Below, piece by piece: positions 16,929-26,879 of a stretch of 64,000 nucleotides of DNA; within the stretch, counting starts at the first letter, position 1, and each line of letters starts with the position of its first letter. The stretch comes from Pseudoalteromonas arctica. Lineage in GTDB: Bacteria; Pseudomonadota; Gammaproteobacteria; Enterobacterales; Alteromonadaceae. The notes under the pieces were generated by a model. The model saw only the letters and a list, made by a program, of their open reading frames with translations, did not search any database and was not told the DNA's origin. The DNA is taken from assembly GCF_012927645.1 (NCBI RefSeq), contig NZ_JABBMT010000018.1, positions 1 to 64,000 on the forward strand, written 5' to 3'. A program made the translations under genes and the position numbers.

Positions 16929-18770
16929 ATGGATCCAACTCCTCAGTCACAATTAAAACTTCTGATTCAAAAAGGTAAAGAGCAAGGTTACTTAACTTTT
17001 GCAGAAGTTAATGATCACCTTCCACAAGATATTATCGATTCAGATCAAGTAGAAGATATCATTAGTATGATCAATGATATGGGTATCAAAGTTAGCGAAA
17101 ATGCGCCTGATGCCGATGAATTGATGATGCAAGAAACAACAACAGATGAAGACGCAGCGGAAGCTGCAGCCGCTGCGCTTGCTACTGTAGATAAAGAAAT
17201 CGGCCGAACAACGGACCCGGTTCGTATGTACATGCGTGAAATGGGTACTGTTGAATTGCTTACCCGTGAAGGCGAAATTGTTATCGCTAAGCGTATTGAA
17301 GAAGGGATTAACCAAGTACAAATCTCGGTTGCAGAATACCCTGAAGCAATTACATACCTACTTGAGCAATGGGATAAGTTTGAAGCCGAAGAGATGCGCT
17401 TAAGCGATATTATCTCTGGCTTTTTCGATCCTAATGAAGATGCTGCGCCAATCTCTGCTACCCATATCGGTTCTGAATTAAGCGAAAAAGAGCTTGAAGA
17501 TGAAGATGAAGATGATGCAGATAGCGATGATGAAGACGAAGAAGAAGTAGATACTGGGCCAGATCCTGAAGAGGCTCGTGTGCACTTTGAAAATCTTCGT
17601 GATCTTTATAATAAAGCACGTGATACATTTGAAAGTAAAGGCCGTTCACATCCAGAATCGCAAGCTGCAATTTTTGAAATTGGTGAACTGTTCAGAACCT
17701 TTAAATTAGTGCCAAAACAGTTTGATCGCATGGTTAATAACATGCGCGAAATGATGGATAGAGTTCGTGTTCAAGAACGTATCGTCATGAAACAAGCTGT
17801 ACAAATCGCCAAGTTACCAAAGAAAACCTTTGTTAAGCATTTTGCTAACAACGAAACAGACACTGCATGGATTGACTTTGAAATTGCTGCGAATGAAAAA
17901 TACTCAGCAAAATTAGAAGAAATCAAACCTGAGATCATTCGTTGCATCAATAAACTACGCGTTATTGAAGAAAGCACAGGTTTAAGCATTGAGCGTATTA
18001 AAGACATCAACCGTCGTATGAGTATTGGTGAAGCAAAAGCGCGCCGTGCGAAAAAAGAAATGGTTGAAGCTAACTTACGTCTTGTTATCTCGATTGCTAA
18101 AAAATACACCAACCGTGGTTTACAATTCTTGGACTTAATCCAAGAAGGTAACATTGGTTTGATGAAAGCCGTTGATAAATTTGAATATCGCCGTGGTTAT
18201 AAGTTTTCAACTTATGCTACGTGGTGGATCCGCCAAGCAATCACCCGCTCTATTGCTGACCAAGCGCGTACAATCCGTATTCCGGTGCATATGATTGAAA
18301 CGATTAATAAACTTAATCGTATTTCTCGTCAAATGCTGCAAGAAATGGGGCGTGAGCCAAATCCAGAAGAGTTAGCAGAACGCATGATGATGCCTGAGGA
18401 TAAAATCCGTAAGGTACTTAAAATTGCTAAAGAGCCAATTTCAATGGAAACACCAATTGGTGATGATGAAGATTCGCACTTAGGTGACTTCATTGAAGAT
18501 ACGACTATTGATTCGCCAATCGACTCGGCAACAATGGAATCTCTTCGTGGCGCGACTAACGATGTTCTTGCAGGCTTAACAGCCCGTGAAGCAAAAGTAT
18601 TACGTATGCGTTTTGGTATCGATATGAATACCGACCATACTCTAGAAGAGGTAGGTAAGCAATTTGACGTAACGCGTGAGCGTATTCGTCAAATCGAAGC
18701 GAAGGCACTGCGTAAATTACGCCACCCTTCACGCTCTGACTTATTAAAAAGCTTCTTAGATGCTAAATAA
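16929..18770 (+). CDS. rpoD: RNA polymerase primary sigma factor, sigma-70
   Basis: A 613-residue housekeeping sigma factor, the same length as in E. coli. I start it at ATG 16929 ([13 protein letters not shown]), the known N-terminus, rather than at an upstream in-frame TTG. Region 1.1 is followed by a very acidic linker (residues 189-208, nearly all D/E). Region 2 shows [21 protein letters not shown] and [10 protein letters not shown] (-10 recognition and melting), and region 4.2 shows [20 protein letters not shown] (-35 recognition). It closes the rpsU-yqeY-dnaG-rpoD operon before a strong terminator. Confidence 0.98.
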   Translation: MDPTPQSQLKLLIQKGKEQGYLTFAEVNDHLPQDIIDSDQVEDIISMINDMGIKVSENAPDADELMMQETTTDEDAAEAAAAALATVDKEIGRTTDPVRMYMREMGTVELLTREGEIVIAKRIEEGINQVQISVAEYPEAITYLLEQWDKFEAEEMRLSDIISGFFDPNEDAAPISATHIGSELSEKELEDEDEDDADSDDEDEEEVDTGPDPEEARVHFENLRDLYNKARDTFESKGRSHPESQAAIFEIGELFRTFKLVPKQFDRMVNNMREMMDRVRVQERIVMKQAVQIAKLPKKTFVKHFANNETDTAWIDFEIAANEKYSAKLEEIKPEIIRCINKLRVIEESTGLSIERIKDINRRMSIGEAKARRAKKEMVEANLRLVISIAKKYTNRGLQFLDLIQEGNIGLMKAVDKFEYRRGYKFSTYATWWIRQAITRSIADQARTIRIPVHMIETINKLNRISRQMLQEMGREPNPEELAERMMMPEDKIRKVLKIAKEPISMETPIGDDEDSHLGDFIEDTTIDSPIDSATMESLRGATNDVLAGLTAREAKVLRMRFGIDMNTDHTLEEVGKQFDVTRERIRQIEAKALRKLRHPSRSDLLKSFLDAK

Positions 18771-18792
18771 TTAGCTGCTAACAAACATAATC

Positions 18793-18819
18793 AAAAGGCC
18801 GCTGTAGCGGCCTTTTTTC
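18793..18819 (+). terminator. rpoD operon terminator
   Basis: Stem AAAAGGCCGC/GCGGCCTTTT centred on TGTA (18793-18816) with a following T run, 22 bases after the rpoD stop and just ahead of the prmA ribosome site. Confidence 0.92.
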
Positions 18820-18837
18820 TATTTCAAGGAAATAATC

Positions 18838-19716
18838 ATGGCTTGGATCCAAATCCGTATCAATGCCAACGCAGCAACCGCTGATGCAATAAGTGACTTA
18901 TTAATGGAGGCAGGCAGTGCGTCAGTTACCTTTATTGATGCCAAAGACACCCCTATTTACGAACCAAAAATCGGCACTGTGGTGTTTTGGGCTGATACGA
19001 CTGTGATTGGTTTGTTCGAAGCTAACCACGATATGCATACGGTAATTGCTCTATTACAGCGCCACGATGAGTTAAAAGACACTTTAGTGTACAAAATAGA
19101 GCAACTTGAAGATAAAGACTGGGAACGCGAATGGATGGATAACTTCCACCCAATTCAGTTTGGTGAAAAGCTATGGATCTGTCCAAGCTGGCGTGACATA
19201 CCTGATCCTGATGCCGTAAATGTACTGCTTGACCCTGGTCTTGCTTTTGGTACTGGCACCCATGCTACCACTGCACTGTGTTTAAAATGGCTTGAAAGCC
19301 AAGATTTAACCGGTAAAACCGTAGTGGATTTTGGTTGTGGCTCAGGCATTTTAGGTATTGCGGCAATCAAACTTGGCGCTGAGCGTATGATCGGCATAGA
19401 TATCGATCCACAAGCCATTGAAGCTAGTCTTGATAACGCACAGCGTAATGGTGTAGCAGACAAACTTGAAGTATACCTGCCAGAAAATCAGCCAGAATTT
19501 ACTGCTGACATTGTAGTAGCCAATATTTTAGCTGCGCCGCTACGAGAATTATACAGCGTGATATTAGGCTTATTAAAACCAGGCGGTAAAATTGCCATGT
19601 CGGGGATCTTAGAAGAACAAGCGCAGTCGGTAGCTGATATTTATGCACCTTTTTTAGCACTTGATGATATCGCAGTTGAAGGTGAATGGACGCGTGTAAG
19701 TGGCAAAAAACATTAA
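18838..19716 (+). CDS. prmA: Ribosomal protein L11 methyltransferase PrmA
   Basis: A 292-residue SAM-dependent enzyme that methylates amino groups of ribosomal protein L11. The N-terminal substrate-recognition domain (about 1-110) precedes the methyltransferase domain with [29 protein letters not shown] (SAM loop) and [10 protein letters not shown] (catalytic motif). The ATG follows AAGGA by eight bases, right after the rpoD terminator. As in E. coli it lies upstream of dusB-fis, though a 270-base gap with a hairpin suggests that dusB has its own promoters. Confidence 0.97.
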   Translation: MAWIQIRINANAATADAISDLLMEAGSASVTFIDAKDTPIYEPKIGTVVFWADTTVIGLFEANHDMHTVIALLQRHDELKDTLVYKIEQLEDKDWEREWMDNFHPIQFGEKLWICPSWRDIPDPDAVNVLLDPGLAFGTGTHATTALCLKWLESQDLTGKTVVDFGCGSGILGIAAIKLGAERMIGIDIDPQAIEASLDNAQRNGVADKLEVYLPENQPEFTADIVVANILAAPLRELYSVILGLLKPGGKIAMSGILEEQAQSVADIYAPFLALDDIAVEGEWTRVSGKKH

Positions 19717-19760
19717 TTAAGAGCGCCGCTATTAAGTAATTATTAACCCTTAATACGTTT

Positions 19761-19787
19761 GTAAAGCCTGTAATTAACAGGCTTTAC
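19761..19787 (+). terminator. Hairpin after prmA
   Basis: An 11-bp perfect stem GTAAAGCCTGT/ACAGGCTTTAC (19761-19771 with 19777-19787). There is no clear T run behind it, so its strength as a terminator is doubtful. The rest of the gap to dusB is AT-rich and should hold the fis-operon promoters. Confidence 0.55.
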
Positions 19788-19989
19788 CTGTTATTTACAC
19801 ACCTATTAATAAAACAAAATAAGCCCTTTATTTTTATTCTGTTCAAATAACAAACAAATCAACCTACCCTTCAAACTGTTATCAAAAGTCAATACGAAAA
19901 AGTCAAAAAAAAGTCACTTTTGTTCAATTTATAGCCTTTGTTTTTTAGCGAAAACACCGTAAACTTAGCGCCCCTTGAAAAGAGGCCTA

Positions 19990-20970
19990 TTGAATACAGT
20001 GCGTATCGGTTCATACCAACTTGAGAACAATGTAATTGTCGCGCCAATGGCAGGCATTACAGACAGACCATTTAGACAGCTTTGCCGACGCTTAGGTGCG
20101 GGGCTGGCCGTGTCTGAAATGCTGTCGTCGAACCCAAGTGTGTGGAAAACTGAGAAATCGATGAACCGTATGGATCACAGCGGTGAATCAGGAATACGCG
20201 CAGTGCAAATAGCAGGAGCTGATCCTGAGCTTATGGCTCAGGCTGCACAATTCAATGTCAGCAATGGCGCACAAATCATAGATATTAATATGGGGTGCCC
20301 AGCTAAGAAAGTGAACAAGAAACTCGCAGGCTCAGCGCTATTACAGTTTCCTGATTTAGTGGAAGAGATTATTGATGCGGTGGTTAGCGCTGTTGATGTA
20401 CCTGTGACATTAAAAATCCGTACTGGATGGGATCAGGATAACCGTAACGGCGTTGAGATTGCGAGAATAGCTGAACGTTACGGCATAGCTTCATTGGCCG
20501 TACATGGGCGTACACGCGCATGTATGTACAAAGGTGAAGCTGAATACGCCACGATTAGGGATATTAAACGTTCAGTGTCGATACCTGTGGTTGCTAATGG
20601 TGATATTACATCTCCTGAAAAAGCAAAACAGGTTTTGGACTATACGGGTGCAGATGCCATTATGATTGGTCGAGCCGCCCAAGGTCGCCCTTGGATATTT
20701 AGGGAGATAGACCACTATTTGCGAACCGGTGAACATTTACCTGTACCTCCAATTGCGGAAGTACGTGGTATTTTGATGGAACACTTAGTGAACCTTCATG
20801 CGTTTTACGGGGAACCAATGGGAGCGCGTATCGCTCGAAAACATGTATCTTGGTATTTGCAAACCCATGACAGTGACGGTCAGTTTAGGCGAGTATTTAA
20901 TGCTCTCGATAATCCACAGGCACAAATCGAGACATTAGAGCAATACTTTAAAACACTAGCAGCTAACTAA
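19990..20970 (+). CDS. dusB: tRNA-dihydrouridine synthase B
   Basis: A 326-residue FMN enzyme that reduces specific uridines in the tRNA D-loop. It shows [13 protein letters not shown] at the N-terminus, [20 protein letters not shown] with the catalytic cysteine, [22 protein letters not shown], and [14 protein letters not shown] for phosphate binding. The start is uncertain. TTG 19990 sits at a normal distance from AGAGG; an upstream TTG (19975) and a downstream GTG (19999, aligning with the E. coli start) are alternatives. It is followed 20 bases later by fis, the conserved two-gene operon in which dusB leads. Confidence 0.95.
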   Translation: MNTVRIGSYQLENNVIVAPMAGITDRPFRQLCRRLGAGLAVSEMLSSNPSVWKTEKSMNRMDHSGESGIRAVQIAGADPELMAQAAQFNVSNGAQIIDINMGCPAKKVNKKLAGSALLQFPDLVEEIIDAVVSAVDVPVTLKIRTGWDQDNRNGVEIARIAERYGIASLAVHGRTRACMYKGEAEYATIRDIKRSVSIPVVANGDITSPEKAKQVLDYTGADAIMIGRAAQGRPWIFREIDHYLRTGEHLPVPPIAEVRGILMEHLVNLHAFYGEPMGARIARKHVSWYLQTHDSDGQFRRVFNALDNPQAQIETLEQYFKTLAAN

Positions 20971-20990
20971 GAAAGAAAGAGATATAAACA

Positions 20991-21281
20991 ATGTTCGAAC
21001 AAAACGTGACTTCTCCATTTATTACTAACCCTCATGTTCAGTCACACGAGAAACCGCAGCCATTACGCGATGCAGTGAAAAAAGCTGTACATCATTATTT
21101 AAAACAGCTTAACGGTCAAGATGTGCAAGATGTTTACGACCTTGTTCTTTCAGAGCTAGAAGCACCATTACTTGAAGAAGTAATGACTTACACACGTGGC
21201 AACCAAACACGTGCGGCAATCTTACTAGGTATCAACCGCGGTACTTTACGTAAGAAACTAAAGAAATACGGCATGAACTGA
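20991..21281 (+). CDS. fis: Nucleoid-associated protein Fis
   Basis: A 96-residue DNA-bending protein that activates rRNA promoters and shapes the nucleoid in fast growth. The C-terminal helix-turn-helix [29 protein letters not shown] is almost identical to that of E. coli Fis (98 residues). It is preceded by AGAAAGAGA and lies just after dusB. Its stop codon overlaps the first base of a long palindromic repeat, and a strong terminator lies 176 bases further on. Confidence 0.98.
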   Translation: MFEQNVTSPFITNPHVQSHEKPQPLRDAVKKAVHHYLKQLNGQDVQDVYDLVLSELEAPLLEEVMTYTRGNQTRAAILLGINRGTLRKKLKKYGMN

Positions 21282-21442
21282 TACCAGCTATATTGAAACC
21301 GTAATCATTCTAACGAGCTAAATAAGCCCCTAACTGCGTTAAAAATTTTTTATGTAGAATAACTACACAGCAAAATTTTTGCCTTGTTATTGACTTATTT
21401 CTCTGTCGTTATAATTGCTTACTAATCCAATACAGCTGGTAT
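21281..21442. repeat. 162-bp imperfect palindromic intergenic element (MITE-like)
   Basis: The outer 15 bases are inverted repeats with one mismatch: ATACCAGCTATATTG (21281-21295) and CAATACAGCTGGTAT (21428-21442). The inner parts are also loosely self-complementary, with a central TGTAG/CTACA pair and the A/T runs AAAATTTTTT and AAAATTTTT on each side. No coding frame is present. The shape suggests a small non-autonomous element or a long RNA hairpin. It starts inside the fis stop codon, so it became the fis 3' untranslated region. Confidence 0.75.
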
Positions 21443-21456
21443 AAAGTATTTTGAGT

Positions 21457-21482
21457 AAAAAGCACCTTAGGGTGCTTTTTTT
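21457..21482 (+). terminator. Terminator downstream of fis
   Basis: AAAAAGCACC/GGTGCTTTTT (21457-21466 with 21471-21480), loop TTAG, then T-rich sequence. It lies after the palindromic element, so a fis transcript would include that element. A second small stem, AATATCG/CGATATT (21509-21515 with 21525-21531), lies between it and purH. Confidence 0.9.
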
Positions 21483-21586
21483 ATGTCTTTAAAAATCCTC
21501 ACCCTTTAAATATCGTTTTTTAAGCGATATTCAGTTAAAATAGCGCCTTTCTAAGCTAGCTCAAACACTGAGGTAATCAAACTACA

Positions 21587-23173
21587 ATGGATACACATCG
21601 TCCAATTCGTCGCGCACTACTAAGTGTGTCAGATAAAACCGGTATTGTTGAATTTGCTCGCGCTCTTGAATCACAAGGCGTAGATATCTTATCAACAGGC
21701 GGTACGTGTAAATTACTTGCTGATAATGGCATTAAAGTCACTGAAGTATCTGACCACACAGGTCACCCTGAGATCATGGATGGTCGCGTAAAAACTCTTC
21801 ATCCAAAAATTCATGGCGGCATCTTAGCGCGTCGAGGTCAAGATGAAAGCGTAATGACTGAGAACAATATCTCAGCTATCGACATCGTTGTAGTTAACTT
21901 ATACCCCTTTGCGAATACAGTCGCTCAAGAAAACTGCAGCCTTGAAGATGCCATTGAAAATATTGATATTGGCGGCCCAACTATGGTGCGTGCCGCGGCT
22001 AAGAACCACAAAGACGTGACGATTGTAGTAAACGCGAAAGATTACGACCGCGTGATCAGCGAAATGCAAAGCAGCAATGGCTCAACAACGTACAAAACAC
22101 GTTTTGATTTAGCCATTGCAGCATACGAGCATACTGCACAGTACGATGGCATGATTGCTAACTACTTCGGTAAAATGGTTGCTGACTACACTGATGAAGC
22201 GGCTGAGGAAACTAAATTTCCACGCACCATTAATATGCAGTTCACTAAAAAGCAAGATATGCGCTACGGTGAAAACTCACATCAAGACGCCGCTTTCTAT
22301 GTTGAGAACGACGTACAAGAAGCGTCTGTTGCAACCGCCGTACAGCTTCAAGGTAAAGCCTTATCGTTCAACAACATTGCAGACACTGACGCGGCTCTTG
22401 AATGTGTTAAAGAGTTTGACGTTCCAGCCTGTGTTATCGTAAAACATGCAAACCCATGTGGTGTATCAATCGGTGGAAACATTCTTGAAGCCTACGACCG
22501 CGCATTTAAAACTGATCCTACATCTGCATTTGGTGGCATCATTGCGTTTAACCAAGAACTTGATGCAGATACTGCTGAAGCGATTGTTGCACGTCAATTT
22601 GTTGAGGTGATCATTGCACCTAAAGTATCTGAAGCCGCAGCGCAAATTATTTCAGCGAAGCAAAATGTACGCTTACTTGAGTGTGGTGAGTTCTCAGCTA
22701 AAGGCACAGGCCACGACATTAAACGTGTAAACGGCGGCGTACTAGTTCAAGACCGTGATTTAGGTATGGTTACGCAAGGCGACTTAAAAGTTGTCTCTAA
22801 ACGCCAGCCTACTGAGCAAGAACTTAAAGACTTGTTATTTTGCTGGAAAGTGGCTAAATTTGTTAAATCAAACGCCATTGTATATGCCCGTGACGGTATG
22901 ACCATTGGTGTAGGCGCAGGCCAAATGAGCCGCGTTTACTCAGCTAAAATTGCCGGAATTAAAGCTGCCGATGAAAACCTTGAAGTAAAAGGTTCTGTTA
23001 TGGCATCTGATGCATTCTTCCCATTCCGTGATGGTATTGATGCAGCTGCAGAGGCTGGTATTACTGCTGTGATCCAACCGGGTGGTTCAATGCGCGATGA
23101 AGAAGTTATCGCTGCTGCTGACGAAGCTGGTATGGCAATGGTGTTTACTGGCATGCGTCACTTCCGCCACTAA
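21587..23173 (+). CDS. purH: Bifunctional AICAR transformylase/IMP cyclohydrolase
   Basis: A 528-residue enzyme catalysing the last two steps of purine synthesis: formyl transfer to AICAR and ring closure to IMP. The N-terminal cyclohydrolase part (about 1-190) begins [17 protein letters not shown] and includes [12 protein letters not shown]. The transformylase part contains [12 protein letters not shown] and KSNAIVYA, and the protein closes with TGMRHFRH as in E. coli. GAGGTAA precedes the ATG at slightly long spacing. It lies upstream of purD, but a terminator and an unrelated gene separate the two, unlike the E. coli purHD operon. I found no PurR-type operator. Confidence 0.98.
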   Translation: MDTHRPIRRALLSVSDKTGIVEFARALESQGVDILSTGGTCKLLADNGIKVTEVSDHTGHPEIMDGRVKTLHPKIHGGILARRGQDESVMTENNISAIDIVVVNLYPFANTVAQENCSLEDAIENIDIGGPTMVRAAAKNHKDVTIVVNAKDYDRVISEMQSSNGSTTYKTRFDLAIAAYEHTAQYDGMIANYFGKMVADYTDEAAEETKFPRTINMQFTKKQDMRYGENSHQDAAFYVENDVQEASVATAVQLQGKALSFNNIADTDAALECVKEFDVPACVIVKHANPCGVSIGGNILEAYDRAFKTDPTSAFGGIIAFNQELDADTAEAIVARQFVEVIIAPKVSEAAAQIISAKQNVRLLECGEFSAKGTGHDIKRVNGGVLVQDRDLGMVTQGDLKVVSKRQPTEQELKDLLFCWKVAKFVKSNAIVYARDGMTIGVGAGQMSRVYSAKIAGIKAADENLEVKGSVMASDAFFPFRDGIDAAAEAGITAVIQPGGSMRDEEVIAAADEAGMAMVFTGMRHFRH

Positions 23174-23179
23174 TCACAC

Positions 23180-23209
23180 AAAGAGCTAACACATCAGTTA
23201 GCTCTTTTT
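23180..23209 (+). terminator. purH terminator
   Basis: An 11-bp perfect stem AAAGAGCTAAC/GTTAGCTCTTT (23180-23190 with 23197-23207) with T residues behind it, seven bases after the purH stop. Confidence 0.92.
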
Positions 23210-23279
23210 GTTTGCACCAAATTCACGTATTCTGCTTACTCTATAACCTATTCTAAAATATAATGTGAAGGAACAGACG

Positions 23280-24098
23280 ATGAAATTTGCACTAAAAACG
23301 TTACTGGTTGCCACTTTAGCAGTCAGTGCGACTACCGCCGTTGCTCATAATCACGGCCATGATTCAGCATTAACACATGCAGTTAAAGCAACCGAACGTA
23401 GCACTGAACGCGATCAATACCGCCACCCAGTACAAACACTGGAATTTTTTGGTTTTAAACCAAGCATGACAGTGGTTGAAATTGCCCCTGGCGGTGGCTG
23501 GTACAGTGAAATTTTAGCACCAGCATTGAAAGATCACGGCACCTATTATGCTGCGCACTTCCCTGCTGATTCATCGGTTGGTTACTATCAACGTTCATTA
23601 GCAGGCTTTAAAAAGAAAGTCGTCGAAGATGAACGATTCAGTAAAGTAAAAATTACTGAGTTTGCCCCTTCAACACATTTAGACATTGCACCAGCTGGCA
23701 GTGCGGATATGGTGTTAACCTTTCGTAACGTTCATAACTGGTATATGAGCAAAGATAAAGACGCCGCAGCTAATGCCTTTAAGTCTTTTTACAAAGCACT
23801 TAAACCAGGTGGCACTTTAGGTGTGGTTGAGCATCGCCTACCTGAAACACAAGCTGATGAAATGCAAAAGTCATCAGGTTATATGAAGCAAAGCGTGGTA
23901 ATCGAACTTGCTAAACAAGCAGGCTTTGAACTTACAGCAAGCAGTGACATAAATACAAATCCACTTGATACAGCCGATCACCCACAGGGTGTATGGACCC
24001 TTCCACCAAGCCTTAAACTTGGCGAGCAAGATGCCGCCAAATATAAAGCTATTGGTGAAAGTGACCGCATGACGCTGAAATTTACAAAACCGCTTTAA
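23280..24098 (+). CDS. Exported SAM-methyltransferase-fold protein (COG4798-like)
   Basis: A 272-residue protein with a clear signal peptide (MKFALKTLLVATLAVSATTA, cleavage probably after AVA at about residue 22) and a His-rich start to the mature chain (HNHGHD). The body has a class I methyltransferase fold: VVEIAPGGGWYSEILAP resembles motif I, FRNVHNWY and LKPGGTLGVVEHR resemble the later motifs. SAM is not known to be available in the periplasm, so either the domain binds another ligand or the export prediction is wrong. I start it at ATG 23280, with AAGGA at proper spacing, not at the GTG 15 bases earlier. It precedes purD by 14 bases and may be co-transcribed with it. Confidence 0.75.
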   Translation: MKFALKTLLVATLAVSATTAVAHNHGHDSALTHAVKATERSTERDQYRHPVQTLEFFGFKPSMTVVEIAPGGGWYSEILAPALKDHGTYYAAHFPADSSVGYYQRSLAGFKKKVVEDERFSKVKITEFAPSTHLDIAPAGSADMVLTFRNVHNWYMSKDKDAAANAFKSFYKALKPGGTLGVVEHRLPETQADEMQKSSGYMKQSVVIELAKQAGFELTASSDINTNPLDTADHPQGVWTLPPSLKLGEQDAAKYKAIGESDRMTLKFTKPL

Positions 24099-24112
24099 AT
24101 AGGATAATCGCC

Positions 24113-25396
24113 ATGAATGTATTAGTCATTGGCAGCGGCGGCCGCGAACACGCACTTGCGTTCAAAGCCGCTCAAAACACCAAAGTTAACACTGTATTTG
24201 TAGCCCCAGGTAATGCAGGTACTGCACTTGAGCCAAAGCTTGAGAATATTACCATTAACGTTGAAGACCTCGATGGGCTACTTAACTTTGCGCAAAACAA
24301 CAATGTTGAGCTCACTATTGTTGGCCCTGAAGTACCATTAGTACTTGGTGTGGTAGATAAGTTCCGTGAACACGGCTTAGCTATTTTTGGCCCAACCGCT
24401 GGTGCCGCACAGTTAGAGGGCTCTAAATCGTTTACTAAAGACTTTTTAGCACGCCATAATATTCCAACTGCGGATTATCAAACATTTGAGCAAATCGACC
24501 CTGCCCTTGCCTATTTAAAAGAAAAAGGTGCACCGATTGTTATAAAAGCAGACGGTTTAGCGGCAGGTAAAGGCGTTATTGTTGCCATGGACGAGCGCGA
24601 AGCTGAAGCTGCTATTCGCGATATGCTAGCTGGTAACGCTTTTGGTGAAGCGGGCAGCCGCGTAGTCATTGAAGAGTTTTTAGAAGGCGAAGAAGCATCA
24701 TTTATCGTGATGGTTGATGGTAAGAACGTACTCCCGTTTGCTACTAGCCAAGATCATAAACGTGCTTACAATGGCGATAAAGGTCCTAACACAGGCGGCA
24801 TGGGTGCATACTCACCTGCACCTGTCGTGACTGACGAAATCCACCAACGCATTATGAACGAAGTGATCACTCCAACGGTAGAAGGCATGGCAAGTGAAGG
24901 CCATCCTTATACTGGCTTCCTCTATGCGGGTTTGATGATCGACAGCGACGGTACACCTAAAGTAATTGAATATAACTGTCGTTTTGGCGACCCTGAAACA
25001 CAACCAATGATGTTACGCTTACAGTCAGATCTCGTTGAGTTGATTGAAGCTGCGAACCGTGTTGAGCTTGATAAAACCACCATTGAGTTTGACTCACGCG
25101 CAGCAGTCGGTGTGGTTTTGGCAGCGAAAGGCTACCCTGATAATTACCCAAAAGGTGATGCAATTAGTGGCCTGAAAGTAAACTACTCAGAAGGCGAAAA
25201 AGTCTTCCACGCGGGTACTAAGCAAAATGGCGACAACGTAGTGACTGCCGGTGGCCGAGTATTATGTGCAACGGCCCTAGGTAACACAGTGACCGAAGCG
25301 CAACAACGTGCCTATAAGCTAGTTGATGAAATTAGTTGGCAAGGCATGGAATACCGTACAGATATTGCTTATCGCGCTATTGCTCGGGAAAAATAG
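24113..25396 (+). CDS. purD: Phosphoribosylamine-glycine ligase
   Basis: A 427-residue ATP-grasp enzyme, second step of purine synthesis (phosphoribosylamine + glycine + ATP to GAR). N-terminal VIGSGGREHALAFKA, then APGNAGT, the ATP-grasp loop KADGLAAGKGV, DHKRAYNGDKGPNTGGMGAY, and YNCRFGDPETQ carrying metal ligands. Length matches E. coli PurD (429). ATAGGATAA precedes the ATG. It follows the exported methyltransferase-like gene by 14 bases, so both probably share a promoter after the purH terminator. Confidence 0.98.
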   Translation: MNVLVIGSGGREHALAFKAAQNTKVNTVFVAPGNAGTALEPKLENITINVEDLDGLLNFAQNNNVELTIVGPEVPLVLGVVDKFREHGLAIFGPTAGAAQLEGSKSFTKDFLARHNIPTADYQTFEQIDPALAYLKEKGAPIVIKADGLAAGKGVIVAMDEREAEAAIRDMLAGNAFGEAGSRVVIEEFLEGEEASFIVMVDGKNVLPFATSQDHKRAYNGDKGPNTGGMGAYSPAPVVTDEIHQRIMNEVITPTVEGMASEGHPYTGFLYAGLMIDSDGTPKVIEYNCRFGDPETQPMMLRLQSDLVELIEAANRVELDKTTIEFDSRAAVGVVLAAKGYPDNYPKGDAISGLKVNYSEGEKVFHAGTKQNGDNVVTAGGRVLCATALGNTVTEAQQRAYKLVDEISWQGMEYRTDIAYRAIAREK

Positions 25397-25420
25397 CTTA
25401 TTGGTATAACTGTTACTATT

Positions 25421-25453
25421 TAAATAAAGCGCAGTTTATCTGCGCTTTATTTA
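25421..25453 (+). terminator. Terminator after purD
   Basis: A 13-bp perfect stem TAAATAAAGCGCA/TGCGCTTTATTTA (25421-25433 with 25441-25453). The T-rich right arm, not a separate T run, gives the termination character. Confidence 0.75.
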
Positions 25454-25747
25454 GCGCAAAGCTACCACATAGCTCCATCAAAATCATTAACACTTACAGC
25501 ATTTTTAGACAAACCTAATTTACGTACTTCAGAGCCCTTTGACACCATTCCATGGGAGCTAAAATCACAAAGCTATTGGCTACTGATGAAGTTAGACAAT
25601 AGACACTACAGGGATCAGTAAACCCCCGATTAACTTATATAGTGAGAGTGTATTTTGCTATAAACAAGCTAATTAAGTAAGTAAAATTGCCACATGTTTA
25701 AGGATTACTGATAGAATCCTCTTTTTCACATCTTTAGGGGCGTAAAG
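25454..25747. other. Intergenic stretch before the DUF2797 gene
   Basis: About 290 bases without a supported gene. The likely promoter of the next gene is near its end: TTGCCA (about 25689) and TAGAAT (about 25714) are 19 bases apart on the plus strand, which is wide but usable with the preceding TG. I see nothing else. Confidence 0.4.
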
Positions 25748-26557
25748 ATGCAAGGCACAATCAAAAAATTAAAATCATCGCTAACACAACCGATTCAGTA
25801 TCATTTGCCTGTGGGTAATGAGTTGGTCGATCTTAATGCCTATATTGGCAAACAACTTACACTGACTTTTAATGGTGCCATTGTATGCTCTAGCTGTGGT
25901 AAAAAGACCAAAAAAAGCTACTCGCAAGGCCACTGTTTTGTATGTATGCGTAAGCTTGCTAGCTGCGATATGTGTATTATGAAACCTGAAACATGCCACT
26001 TTGATCAAGGTACTTGTCGTGAACCACAGTGGGGCGAAGAAAACTGTATGATCCCACATTATGTCTATCTTGCGAACACGTCAGGGCTGAAAGTGGGGAT
26101 CACTCGTCACACACAAATTCCAACCCGCTGGATTGACCAAGGCGCGACGCAAGCACTACCAATATTCAAAGTCCAAACGCGCTTACAATCAGGGCTAGTT
26201 GAGGTTGCCTTAGCACAATTTATTGCCGATAAAACCAATTGGCGTAATATGCTCAAAGGACAAAGCGATGTCCTTGATTTAAAAGCTGCTGCGGCAGAAC
26301 TTATCCCACAAATTGCCGATAAACTAAATGAACTTGCAGAGCTCTTTGGTGCTACAGCGATAGAACAACTTGATGAAGAAGTGGTTGAATTAGAGTTTCC
26401 AGTTGCTGCCTATCCAACCAAAATCAGTTCTTTCAACTTTGATAAAGAGCCCGTTGTAAGCGGTATTTTAAACGGCATTAAAGGTCAATACTTGATCTTT
26501 GATACTGGCGTTATCAACATTCGTAAATTTACTTCTTACGATATCACAGTAAGTTGA
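25748..26557 (+). CDS. DUF2797 family protein with cysteine cluster
   Basis: A 269-residue protein of unknown function. The N-terminal third holds a dense cysteine set, CSSCGKKTKKSYSQGHCFVC (residues 47-66) and CDMCIMKPETCHFDQGTC, which should bind zinc. It is followed by YVYLANTSGLKVGITR, whose wording resembles a GIY-YIG nuclease-like strand pair, a relationship I infer and cannot prove. The remainder is helical with a final beta-rich part. Homologues are common in marine gammaproteobacteria and Bacteroidetes. It is monocistronic: its stop is followed by a decayed gene on the other strand. Confidence 0.75.
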   Translation: MQGTIKKLKSSLTQPIQYHLPVGNELVDLNAYIGKQLTLTFNGAIVCSSCGKKTKKSYSQGHCFVCMRKLASCDMCIMKPETCHFDQGTCREPQWGEENCMIPHYVYLANTSGLKVGITRHTQIPTRWIDQGATQALPIFKVQTRLQSGLVEVALAQFIADKTNWRNMLKGQSDVLDLKAAAAELIPQIADKLNELAELFGATAIEQLDEEVVELEFPVAAYPTKISSFNFDKEPVVSGILNGIKGQYLIFDTGVINIRKFTSYDITVS

Positions 26558-26575
26558 TTTTAAAGTTGATCAAGT

Positions 26576-26795
26576 TCAAACTATTGCCGTTTTCGTCGGG
26601 TACTTTACAATTAGACCGAGTTCTTCCGCCAATGGAATAAACTGTGCAGCCGAGATTATGCCAACGAAAGAGTGCTTCAACACCTTTGATAGCTTTACTT
26701 CTTAAACACTGTTTCGGCTGAACATACAGTTCAAATTCATCATTTTAGAGCACATATTGAAATCGGCTCATCATTACGCTTTCCCAAAAGTCAGT
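26576..26795 (-). pseudogene. Decayed EAL-domain (c-di-GMP phosphodiesterase) fragment
   Basis: Read on the minus strand, 26765 downward encodes RFQYVL, a stop, then NDEFELYVQPKQCLRSKAI and KGVEALFRWHN, and after a frame change FIPLAEELGLIVKY. These are the opening strands of an EAL domain, in order, including its namesake E-A-L. One in-frame stop (near 26748), one frameshift (near 26645) and a stop at 26576-26578 break it, and the rest of the domain is missing. The parent protein would have hydrolysed cyclic di-GMP. This remnant explains most of an otherwise empty 320-base gap. Confidence 0.75.
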
Positions 26796-26879
26796 GTCAA
26801 CTGGCTAAGCTATTAATTATTAATAACATTATCCTTCCTTGTTGAATTAATGGTCTGGTTGTTGTGTGAAATAAAGCTA

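Noticed and set aside
25397..25747. A tRNA or small RNA gene in the gap after purD.
   Set aside because: I found no cloverleaf pattern or T-loop GTTCRANYC sequence; only a terminator and a weak promoter are supportable.
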